Below are positions 25,301 through 37,600 of a DNA stretch of 64,000 nt, piece by piece (the stretch's first letter is position 1; each line of letters opens with the position of its first letter). Origin of the DNA: Cristatella mucedo (lineage: Eukaryota > Bryozoa > Phylactolaemata > Cristatellidae); the NCBI GenBank assembly GCA_009760855.2, contig WPIO01000177.1:250001-314000 (forward strand), written 5' to 3'. The position numbers and the translations under genes are program-made. The notes beneath the pieces were generated by a model. That model saw only the letters and a list, made by a program, of their open reading frames with translations, was not told the origin of the DNA and did no database searches.

Positions 25301-28300
25301 AGGTCAAGTTTGACCACTTTCAGCTATGTAATGTTGCAAAAATAATTCTGGCTGGCTAAGATAAGGATACTGCAATCATGTTGGTCCATGCACTTACGTC
25401 AACTGTCTAGACTACCACTTACAGGTCTTCCGATCTGTGCATTAAGACACTTCTCTCTTGCTATGGCCTACCTAACCAAATTACTTCCTAATCAGTCCGT
25501 GCATCGGACAACCCGCTCTTCTGACTCAAGTCGTTAAGCTGGGCCTCAAGCCAACCTCAAATGCTCTGGAGATCGTGCCTGTAGTTCGTATGCTCCAAAA
25601 GACTGGCATTCGTCAATTCTGACTAACGTCACGACATCCCCCCTGGCTTGACTGTATTTAAAATGAAGCTAAAAATTTACCTGTTTGCAGTGCACACAAA
25701 GTATGAGTATCCCACACATGCCAGCAATATGGTCTTCAGATTGCAGCTGGTGCAAAACTCTGCAGCTAGGCTTGTCTGTCGTGAGCGTCGAAGTTGCCAC
25801 ATTACTCCACTTCTCGCCGACCTGCACTGGTTACCAGTCAGGCAACGGATTGACTTCAAGGTTTTGTCGCTCACTTTTAGGTCTCTTCATTCTATGGCTC
25901 CAGCCTATCTTTCAGATATACTACCCCATCAGGCAAAGCATCGTACCACTCGCTTTTCGGAATCCAACAGTCTAGAAATACCTCGTACAAACCTTAAATC
26001 CTTTGGAGACCGTGCATTTAGCTCGTATGCTCCCACAGCCTGGAACTCCCTCCCGACCTGCATCAGAACATCCCCTGACCTGACCACATTTAAAAGGAAC
26101 TTAAAAACACACCTATTTAGGACAGCATTTAGTGGGTCCCTGGGATTCGTCCTTGGTGTGCTTATGCGTGCTGACACTGTTCATGCTGCCACTAACCACA
26201 TTTGCATGCTGACCCAGTGCATGTAACCCCTAACCATGTTATTCATTTTGTTTGTTTTTCAAGCATGATTTTACTTACTATTCTATTGCGTATCACTTTG
26301 CAGCAAATGTAAAGCGCCTAGAGAGAGATTAAGTTCTCTGAGGGCGCTTTATCAAGTGCAATATTATTATTATTATTATTATTCGGACAACTGGCTCAAT
26401 ATACTGCTGATGAATTAAGCTTTAATAATAATATAATAATAATAATACATTTGTATAGCACCCTCGGAGAACTCAGCCTCTTTCTAGGCACTTTACATAT
26501 GCTGCAAAGGAAGCATGGTCGAATGGATAGTGGTAACAAGCTCAATGACAACAAGCAATAAGTCCCAGGAGAAACCAGCAGCAGTCTTGCCTGCTCGTGC
26601 CCTCCGATGGCGATGCGATACTGCAGGCCTCTGTCTCTGACCCACTGGGCCCATTATCGCTTGCCTTTTTATATCCTGCCCAATTGGTGCTCCAGTGTCG
26701 GCGGTTTCGTGCCCCGGGTCCTCTACGAAGAATAAATTAGCTAGTTCGTTCTTTCACTCAGATAAGCTTATGCTCTGCCGGTGCTAATTATTGAAAAATT
26801 CACTTTAGTTCTTTCACAGCACGTCCTGCTGCTTACTCGAGGCATCACTTTTAGTCCTGAGCTACTAGCCACTGCAGCTGGCTATGAATATGGCTGCAAG
26901 ACTAGTCTTCAAGTCCCAGAGGTTTGAGCACGGTTCTCCTTTGCTAAAAGAGCTAGGATGGCTGCCGGTTGAGCAACAGATACAGAGCAAAGTTCTTACG
27001 CTGACCCACAAGGCCCGCCACTGCTTGGCTCCTTCGTACCTAGCTGAACTGCTGCACCCATTTCAGCCTCTTCGAGCCCTCAGGTCCTGTATGAACAATA
27101 AATTAGCTGTTCCATTCCTCAGCTTAAAGATCGTTGTCGACAGAAGCTTTAGCTCTGCAGGTCCTAGACTGTGGAACTCGCTTCCACAGTTCTTACGAGA
27201 TGACAACTACTCTCCTGCTGCCAACTATGGCTCATCCTCTTGCACGACTCTGTGCAAGCCGAACAGGATGACGTGGAGCTGTAGATGCCATTTCGAGAGC
27301 GGTGGATAGCTTCGGATGGCAGCCTATAATTGCCCGTGGAACCGTTCTGCCAAGCCATTTGGGATGCCGTTTGATGTAATTCAGTTATGCTGACAGCCGA
27401 GGAGTTACGAAATGCCGGCCGTCCATTCGGCAGAGCCCAAATGGGCAGCTGATTTTGATTTGATTCGATTTTTGATTTGATTTTGGTGACTTTAGCAGGA
27501 GCATCGCGAAATTTCGCGACCAGCCTTGCGAAAAGGCTTGTGTGCCGATCTCTGCACACATGTCGGCCACTGGATGGTATCGGGCCATCTTGTGAACCTT
27601 AAGAGCACTGACAGTCTTGGCCAAGTCCGGGGCGCAAGCCCGAATTTCGGCCTTCATCTTGGGCCGAATGTAACCTGAAGTTTTGAGGAGCGTTGTGGAA
27701 CGGTTTCCCGGGTGCAAATGGCCACGAACTGCATCGAAGGCGAGCTGCATAAAGGGCTGGGTAGTTTAGGGGCAGGGCGGCCCAAAGAGAGGTCACTGAC
27801 TACCGGAAGTTTGTCTGGGCTCTAGAGCAGAGGCCAGGGAGGACCAGAGTATTTGGATCCGACTTGCTGTTGTGCACATGCCAGTTCAGTCCAGTGCCCA
27901 CACGGGGCTCCAAAGGGACGGCAGTCCTTTCTGGCGGTGCCAGACAGCGATCACCCCGGTCGAAAGGAAGCCGTCGGTCCAGACACTCAAAGAGCCACTA
28001 TTGACTTGCAAGTCGATCGCAAATTTGGCTGTATTTGACAGATGTCTGAGCTGGCTCACGAGAAATTAAGAAGGGCGAGTATTGAAGTCATAGGATCAGT
28101 GTGGAGACTGAATTGTCAGCCCTGGACGAAGAAGAAAAAATTGCATACAGCCTTGTAAGCAGCCAGCTGTTGTCGGTCAAAGGCCGAATAGCTGCAGCTT
28201 GGCTGGCTTCGGTTGCTCTTAGGACCCGAGGAAAAAAGCCAGAGGCCGTCGCGAAGGCATTGTAAAACGGGGCGGCCAGTTATTGTAAAACGTGACCATT

Positions 28301-30282
28301 AGAGCTGTGGGCGCATCGTCAACTGTGTGGCAGAGTGGAGAGTGAGTGGCTTCTGCCATGCACCCCGTTAATGGTCTCAAATGCTCCAGTGGCCTGTCTC
28401 ATGTCGATGGCAGGCCACTGGAGCGCTTGCTTGGAGGGGTGAGAGCCGGAGCATCGAGTGGGCAGAGCACATTGGCAGAGCACAGTGGTAGTAGCAGCAT
28501 GATTACTGCCTCAAGCATCAAGGACCCTGTAATCCCAGCAGGTGTGCCAGGTGCCGTCAGGTTTGGGCGCCATGTGCAGAGGGCGACTCATATTCGCTTT
28601 TAGAAGGTCAGGCCGCGCCGGCTTCTTAGAGATCTTCAAACTCGGCCGTGGCAGTATGGTATTTGACTAGATCCACCCGATGCAATCGACCCCATGCAGG
28701 TGGCCGAGTAGCTCCGTTTGACCCGGTGTCCCCAGCTAGTATTTGATGGCGGGCGGGTAGAAGTGTAGCTGGACGGGTGTAGGTCAATGCAGGGCTGCTT
28801 CGGGCGTGGCAGTGACGTATTGAGGGGGGAAATGAAAGAGATGGGACTGCTACGTCGACTATTAAGTTAAAAGTGGGCAAGAAAATATGTGCCGACTGTG
28901 GAATGATGGACTGCTGCTATGGCAAGAAAAGCCAGTGGAAGTCTGCCGACTCCAAAATCCACTGTAAATGTCCTACAGGCATAGTATGCAATCGGCTTGC
29001 TGTTGGCAGGCCAAACTTACGCTTCAGTGAGTAGGCGGCTGGCAGTGCCAGCTGACAGTGCAGTGAGTTTAGCTCCAGAGTCCTCAAGAAAGTCCAAACC
29101 CGAAATTCGGTCCGAAATTCTGTAAGAGAGGCTGCTGGCAGCAGAGTCGCACGCAAGCGTGGCGATGCCACCCGTCGGGTAGGTAATGATGAAGGCGGGC
29201 TAAATCACTTGCGGGTCTTCTGCTCAAAGGTTTGGTGGTACCAGCATGCTTGATCGTCGTCGTCCACTGACCGTCGGCTAGGGCGGTGTGAAGTTCACAC
29301 CGGGCCGGCTTTCACTCCTGCCTTCGAGGAGAATCCCGGCGGTTCTGTGTGGTTTGGTTTGTCAAAATACCACGTGGATCGTGATGTGGCTGATTTGTGG
29401 TGGGTTGTGTGCCTGCAAGCCTCATACTCGGGTTGGGAGTTTTAGCCATAAGACCTCCATTCGAGAGTGTCGTTTTAGAATAATAATAAAAATAATGCAT
29501 ATGCAATAGCACCCTCAGAGAACTCAATATCTTGCTATGCACTTTACATTTGCTGCAAAGAAGCTTTTTCTGACGTCCAGGTCACCAAATCGACAGTAAT
29601 TGTCGATGGGCGTTCTATTGCGCTAATGGCAAGGTTGGCTAGCTTAGGTAAGGGCTGTACTGGAGAAGCAGAAATCAGCAGGCTGACCCTCTTGGGTATG
29701 CGTTGAATAAAATGGTGGCAAAGTAGGGAGCTTGTCGAAAGTGGCTGTCTTCGGGCCAACGAGGCAGTGCATAGCGCAGAGCATGTGGCTGACTTTACGG
29801 CCTCCCAACTGTTTGCCAGTCAGTAGCAACTCGATCCGGCGATGCCGAAAGCGAAATGTATTGAAATAGGGCTGCTTTCAGCTCGAAATAGGGCTTCGGA
29901 GCAAAATATCGCTGGACTTGGAGGAGAGACGTCGTTCAAAGCGTTTAGGGAGGACTTTCTTCAGCTCCTCGGTGATGCTGCACGAGGAGAAATGAGCTTG
30001 GAGCCTATCGAACCAGAGGATCAGAAGCTTCGAGAAAGAAAGGCACGGATTTTTAAAGAGTTTCACACGTGTTTATTACCTCAGGTCGCATCCTGTCCGG
30101 CTGGAGCTGCTCTGTCGGCCATGTGAACCATTTCGACAGCTTGTTCGGAAAAGTCAGGGTCAGTCGCCAGCTGTCTTTCGATGCTCTTTATTCTGACCAA
30201 AGAACATGGTCTCTGAGCTCTGGCTCTGCCTGAGTCCTTTCTGTAAAGATACATGTCCTTAAATCCACATCAGGGAGGTGAC

Positions 30283-30356
<74 letters not shown>

Positions 30357-33300
30357 GTTCATTCATATAGCGCCACAAGAGAACTTAATCTCTATTCAGG
30401 CGCTTCACATATGCCTCAGTGCTCGAGCCCCCCGACCTCAGTCAGACCTTGGTCGGGGCGAGCACCTTAACCGCTAGACCAAACCAGCTCGGCAGGAGTC
30501 CTGCTGTCGTTGTGCAACACAGGAAATCCCTTCCCGACACGCAGGCAGGAAGAAATCGAGTGCCAAATGTCAGACCCAAAACGCAGGAGGGATGCTCCGA
30601 AACACCAAGGATGAGCAAGAGCAAGCGCCTGCATTCAAGGGTGGCGGACCAAGAGAGCTGCTGATACCTCGTGCAAACCTCAAATCCTCTGGATCACTTT
30701 GAGATCACTTTGAGATCACTTCATTCTTTGGCTCCAGCCTATCTCTCAGATCTACTCCCCCACCAGTCCAAGCATCGTACCACCAGCTTTTCGGAATCCA
30801 ACAGTTTACCACTACCTCGTACAAACCTCAAATCCTTTGGAGACGTGCATTCAGTTCGTATGCTCCCAAAGCCTGGAACTCACTCCCGACATGCGTCACA
30901 ACATCCCCTGACTTGACCACATTTAAAAGGAACTTGAAAACGCACCTATTTAGGACAGCATTTAGTGGGTCCCTGTGATTCGTCCTTGACGTGCTTATGC
31001 GTGCTGACACTGTGCATGCTGCCACTAACCACATTTGCTTGCTGACCCTGTGCATGTCACCCCTAACCATGTTATTCATGCTGTTTATCAAGTTTGATAT
31101 TACTCACTATTCAATTGCATTTCCCTTTGCAGCAAATATAAAGCGCCTAGAAAGAGATTGAGTTCTCGGAGGGCGCTTTATCAAGTGCGTTATTATTATT
31201 ATTATTACTGTTGCTGGCCACAGCGCAGTCTCGTAGCAATGCACCACCCACCGCTGCCCGTGCAGCTTTCGGAGCTCTTTCGAGACTTGTTGGTGGTTCT
31301 TCGGAGCCCCACTTGCGCTGCCCAATTGGCACCCGTCGTTTGGCTTTTTTTTTTTTTTTTTTGGAAAAATTGTGTTTAGTCTTCCCCCCCTAGGCTCGTT
31401 TGTGGGTGTCGCGAGTTGGAGCTCACGAATCATCGCAGCAGCACTCAGTACTGCTCACCTGGGCCCCGGCTGCAAAGCGCCTGCCCTTTTCCTAACCAGA
31501 GCCTGGCTCTCATCAGTTTGCAGTTAATTTGGTTCTTCCTATCACCATCGTCAACCACGTTTTCGAACTGGAGCCTCTCGAGATCCAAGCACCTAGCAGC
31601 GATGGTGTGACAAAGGTCACCATCAGTCCGCCAACGGTTCATATTGGCAAAGCGCCACTGCGTGTCCGCCTCATATCTAGCCACTTCAGGCAAGGGCAGG
31701 TAAGCATGCCATTGTGTTAGATAAAGTTCATCAACCCCACCGGTGTGCTGGGAAGTGCTAGATGCATTCCCTCGGCAGTACTGTTTGCATCGGTGCTGTC
31801 AGAATTTTGTCGAATCTTTGCTGCCTGCTATTCGAAATGAGCCACATACATGTCAACCTGTTCCTGCTCAAACGCTCGTTGGTTTTATTTTAGTCATGGC
31901 AGCAGCAGCACACGATAGGGCATTGCATGGCATGCTGTGTAGAATGCCAGGCTAGCTAGCAATTGTAGATCATCAGATCGTAACAATACCTCAGAGCTTA
32001 AATCTCTTTCTAGGCACTTTACATATACTGTAAAGGAAGCATAATATCGAGTGGTCAATATGGTTCATATGGTTAGTAATACCATGCTGTCAACAAGGAT
32101 AACGTGGTTAGAGGTGCCGTGCTCAAGGTCAGCATGTGAAGATTATTAGTGGCAGCATGTGCAGTGTCAGCAAGTATAAGCACACAAAGGACGAATAACA
32201 AAGACCCAGTGAATTCTGTGACAAATAGATGTGTTTTAGCTTCTTTTTAAATGTCAATTCAGGGGATGTCGTGGACAGGGGAAGTAGGGAGTGAGTTGCA
32301 GGCCTTGGGAGCATACGAACTAAAGGCACGGCCCAAAGGATTTGAGGGTAGTAACATGTGTAGCTCGACGATATGATTCCAAATAAGCCGATGGTACGAT
32401 GTACCGAGTAGTTCAGATAGAGATTTTTACGTTCGATACAGTAAATGTCTATTATCTAGACAGAAGCTGTAAATCGAGATACCGTTAGTTGGCCGTGCAT
32501 TGGCTGAACTTGAAGAGCGAGCTTGCAATGATTCATTTTTTCCTGGAGGCTGTTCACTGTGCGCCATTCTAATGTCGTCTTTAACTGAGCAACTAGGAAA
32601 TACGTTCCTGGAAATGTGTACCCGGGTTGTATCAATTCACAAAATCAGAATATGTGCTACCTTCGAGCCATCTCGGGGCAACTGCTGTGGTATTGTGCTC
32701 ATTGTGAGCCTGCATTCGGGCTCTATTTAATTCTTTGTTTTATTTTATCTTTATTTATTTCTTTATTTTATTCTCTCGTCTGGCGATGTGTTGTGTCTGC
32801 CATGTTTGTAGTTTTGTAAGTTAGCTGTGCCTCAGCCTCTGGTTTCACATCTACTTGCACTCTACCTGACTGTGCTTACTGCAAGACAGCTTTGTGGTGA
32901 GGTCAATTTATTGTTGATGTACAGGTTTATGAAAGGATACAGGAATGTTGTATATCCTTAAAATATCGTCGTCTGCTGCATTGTGTTAAAAAAGGTTAGC
33001 TGATTCAACGGCTTCATTTGCATAGCACCAGAAGAGCCTTACCGGCTATCGTTACTGCTTTCAGTGGCAATAAAGGCTCGCCCACTACAGGACTTGCATG
33101 GAAGACTTGAAGAACAAGCACTTTACCCCTGTGTTAAGACCCGGGCTGCTACCAGATCAGGCTAATTTTTTTGCAGACTGGCTGTTTACTAGCAGTGTAG
33201 CCGTCATTCTTTGGCTCCAGCCTACCTATCAGATCTACTCCCACCAGGCTAAGCCTTGTATCGCCCTCTTTTTGGAATATAATCGTTTACCTGTACTTTA

Positions 33301-34621
33301 TAGGACCTCAAGTCCTTTGGAGACCGTGCCTTTAGTTTGTATGCTTCCAAAGCATGGAGCTCACTTCCGACTTTCGTCACGGCATCCCCCTCACTTGACC
33401 ACACTTAAAAAGAAACTAAAAACGCATCCATTTATCATAGCATTTAGTTGGTCCCTGTGATTTGCCCTTTGGATGCGTATGCGTGCTGACACTGTGCATG
33501 CTGCCACTAACCATATTAGCATGCTGACCCTGTGCATGTCACCTCTTATCATGTTACGCTTGTTGTTCATTGAGCATGGTACCGCTAACCATTCGATAGT
33601 GCTTCCTTTACACCAAATGTAAAGTGCCTAGAAAGACATTGAATTCTCTGAGGGTGCTATAACAAAAGTATTATTGCTATAATTATTATTATTATTAGCA
33701 TGCAACCCGCCAGCACACTCGCCTGCCTGTGTGTCTGCTCGTTGTCCGTATCCGTTGTCAGTGGCACTCTTCTGCAAGCTGTGTTTTGTCATTGCAGAAC
33801 TTGCTTCCTGGTCTGAACTCATCTCTGGGTGATGCCTTAAAGAACAGCGCCTTGCCTTCACCACCCTCACCATACCTGATATTTCAGTGTCACGGCGGAG
33901 GATTTGTCTCACAATCGTCCAAGACCCATGAGGTATGCATGCACTATGACGTGTTGCCTACTGGCATCTGACTATACAAGCTGGCGTTCTATCTACAAGG
34001 ATGCTGGCTCTGTTGAATCTTCTTGGCTATCAACAGCGAGTACTCTAGTCGATTAAGGAAGAGTATATGCATACTATGGCAGGGAGAAATATGTGCCAAA
34101 ATTTGAGCACTAGACAGACAATTCATTCCTGCTTATCATAGGAAGATGTTGAATGCTAGTTAGTTTGGTAGTAATTCAGCGAAATGTTAGGAACAGCAGG
34201 TTGTGTTTCCTGTTTGTATAAAAGCCTGCTTTCTTTCCCTACGGTCAGTGTATTCGACTGACCCTCGATATTTCTTGCTTTCGCTCGCCGATGAAATCTC
34301 GAGATGAAGATGTTGAGCATTTCATTCATCCAAATCCATCTTTCCTTTGAGAGTGCTGACGAGGAAGAATAGTCCTCCAGCAGCATAATCATGTCGGTCA
34401 CTTCGGACGGGTGCTTCACTTCGATGTTAGCCCATGCATTTCATGCAGTCTCGACTGGTCTCTGACCCGGCAGTGCTGCTGCGGGAAAGTGAGCATTACT
34501 GGTAAATTTCATGTGAGGATGAAATTTGAGCCATGCCTCTGGTTTCTTATACCAAGCATTGCCTAATGTCTGCTCTCTGCACCTTTGCATCTGATATCTG
34601 CTCATTATTGAAGCTTAAAAT

Positions 34622-34671
<50 letters not shown>

Positions 34672-37600
34672 CGCATGTCAGCTAGGATCAGTGTGAGCCA
34701 AGGTGTTTTCACTTGGTCTTGGTGCTACTGTGGTACGTTCAGCAGCCCAAAGCTGCCAGGGGAAGTCGAATAGTAATGGATTGAGCAACCAAACCGAAAT
34801 GAACCTACTCTGAGTGTAAATTGTTCCTTAAGTTATGGAAACTGTAGATTTCTTTAAAAACCTATTCTAGCCCTAAGAGTGATCTCATTACAATAGATAG
34901 AGCCATATTTAAAAAAATTGTACAGCGACGTGCTCCAGAATGTGGGAGTTTTATCTAGCAGAAGTCTTTTAGTAGATAAATTTGTGTATCAACATGATAG
35001 TGACCCAAAGCATGTTAGGAATTGGGTTGTCAAATAGTTGTAGGGTTGTAAGTTACCATAAAGGATTGGCCAGTCAGACCACCCCCCCCCCCCCCCGATT
35101 AAAACCCAATAGACGATCAAGGAATGACTTAGATCAATGACTGAGAAGGCAATGTAAATCCACTTGCATTTGTGGCAGTCGGTCTCGACTTCTGTAAGTC
35201 ACTTCTTGCTGGTCTGCCGGCCTGTGAAATCGGGTACTTACAATTGTTGCAAAACTCTGCTGCCTGGGCTTGTCTGTCGTGAGCGGCACAGTTGCCGCTT
35301 CTCAGTGACCTGCACTGGCTCCCAATCAAGCAGTGTGTCGATTTCAATGTTCTGCCTCTCACTTATGGGTTTCTTCATTCTTTAGTGCCAGCTTACCTAT
35401 CAGAACTGCTTCTCCTCATGCTAGGCATCGTACCACCCATTTCTCTGAATCAAATTGTTTGGATGTACCTCGTACGAACCTCAAATTCTTTGGAGTCTGT
35501 GCCTTTAGTCTTTATGCTCCCAAAGCCTTGAACTCACTCCTGACTGACCTTGCGACATCTCCTGATTCGACGACATTACAAAGAAGCTAAAAACGCACCT
35601 GTCTATTCTAGCATTTAATGGGTCCTTGTGATTCGTCCTTTGTGTAGTTGTCCATGCTGTCTTTGTGCATGTCACCTGTAACCATGTTAGGCTTGTTGAC
35701 ATTGTGCATGTTATCACTAAGCATCTGATCATGCTTCCTATACAACGTTTTATAGTGACTATAAAGAGATTAATTTCTATGAGGGTGCTATGCAAATGTA
35801 TTATTACTACTAGTAGTAATAATAATAATAATACACTTGATAAAGCATCAGATAATTCAATCTCTTTCTAGGCGCTTTATATTTGCTGCAAAGGAAACAC
35901 GGTCAAACGGTGAGTGGTATCTTAAACAACATGAATAACGTGGTTAGGGGACCCTGGCAGACGATTCATTCGAGCCGCATTGCAGGACACAGTTTAGAAG
36001 CAGGTGGCTTCGATGCCCAGCCGGAAGCATGTGGTCATCACGGTGGGCCTACTTCTTACCGAATAAGAACTTAGGTATTGCTGCTTTATTTACTTCTGAG
36101 AGCTTAATAAATGTAGTTATTCATCGTGCAGTTTTCATAGTCTGTGGCTCTTAATTTAACATTACTTTGGATGTCCCACGGCAGACCCTTTCGATCATTC
36201 GATCCTATTATTAGGGGGTATGTAAATACCAGTAAATAGGAGTAGTGCACGGCAGACCGACCTGCAAGCTTATTATCGATGGTCATTAGCTTCGAATTAT
36301 CTTTTTCTTGTTGTGACAAGTTGTAGTAAGCGTTTGATGTTCTATTGAGAGTGTACTTGGTGGTGAGTGGGCTCGCAAGTGACCTCGTTCAACATGAGCA
36401 AGGTAGAAGCAGCAGATTTATGGGAAATTTCTTATCCCTGTGAACCCAGTGGATGACAAAAATTTTATAATAGCAGTAATACTAAAACGTGTTTAATACC
36501 CTAAGAAAATTCATTCTTTTTCTAGACACTAAATAGGTTATGAAAGGAAGCATACCGACTGATTAGTGATCATATACACAATTTTTTCATGCATTGAGCA
36601 CGTGGGGGACCACTTGCACGGACAGAGTAGATGCTGTGAGGAACAGGTGGTTTTTACTTCTTTTTGAATGTTGAGTCGGGGATATTAAAAAATAAAAAAA
36701 AATACAATTCTTTGTATAGCACCTTAAGAGAACTTTACCTCTATTCAGGTGCTTCACATATGCCACGAGGCTCAACCCCACTACCTCGGCCAGACCTTGG
36801 TCGGGGTGAGCACCCTAACCACTGGGCTAAACCAGTTCGGTGGTAGCATAGGAAGGAGCTGATGGCACAGTCTCCAAAGGATTGTTTGTCCCTCAGTTTC
36901 AAACCTTTGCAGTTCCATCAAAGCAGTCTTTCGAATCACTTACTTTTAAGTACCTCCGACAACAGGCTGCCAGTGGTCTATGCAAAAGTCTATGGCCCAC
37001 AGGTACCGAGTCTTCTTTTTCTCTGATCTCTCTGATCTCTCTGATTATCTCTCTGATTATCTCTCTGATTATCTCTCTGATTATCTCTCTGATTATCTCT
37101 CTGATTATCTCTCTGATTATCTCTCTGATTATCTCTCTGATTATCTCTCTGATTATCTCTCTGATCTCATTTCGATTGTGTATGGAAGAAAATCTGTCCC
37201 CGTTATGTGTGATTTAAATGTTAATTTTGATAACCTACTTGACACCTTGAGAGCTGAGTTTTGTGCACTGGCTGACTCAATTTCTTTCTTATGCCTCACT
37301 GCATGACCCTACTCTTTGCAACAAATGTAAAGTGCCTAGAAAGAGATTAAGTTCTCTGAGGATGCTATATCAAATGTATTATTATTATTATTATTGCATC
37401 TAGGGTCACACAATCGACCAAATTTTCTCCTTCACCTGTATGCTTTCATCACCTATTATTACCAAACTCTGCTTATCTGACTGCATATGGATCTCATTCA
37501 GTCTACAACGTGTGCCTTCCTCTGCATCTACCGTCATCTGTGAATTGCAAAACCTCAAGACACTTGACATCGATGCTGTCCGCGCGAGAATATCTTCTTT

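Larger units (their letters stand above)
27380..30130 (-). mobile_element. Ty3/Gypsy LTR retrotransposon relic, antisense in LIPE intron 3
   Basis: Broken minus-strand frames give the Gypsy order gag - protease - RT - integrase. Gag-like pieces are at about 29580-30110 ([24 protein letters not shown]). The protease lies at about 28880-29175 with a degenerate active site (DSGA where D-T/S-G-A is expected) and a later YFLAHF. RT words lie at about 28350-28610 ([23 protein letters not shown]). The integrase zinc-binding region is at about 27400-27760 ([11 protein letters not shown], then a degenerate Y-I-R-P-x-M-K). Stops and frameshifts occur throughout, so it is dead. No LTRs were found. A LINE-A tail (29479-29565) is inserted in it. 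Confidence 0.75.

Noticed and set aside
37019-37168. CRISPR-like array
   Set aside because: Units are contiguous with no spacers, in an animal genome.
36882-37306. Open frames of about 110 codons with Ile-Ser-Leu or Ser-Asp-Tyr repeats
   Set aside because: They result from the 12-bp minisatellite; no conserved flanks.
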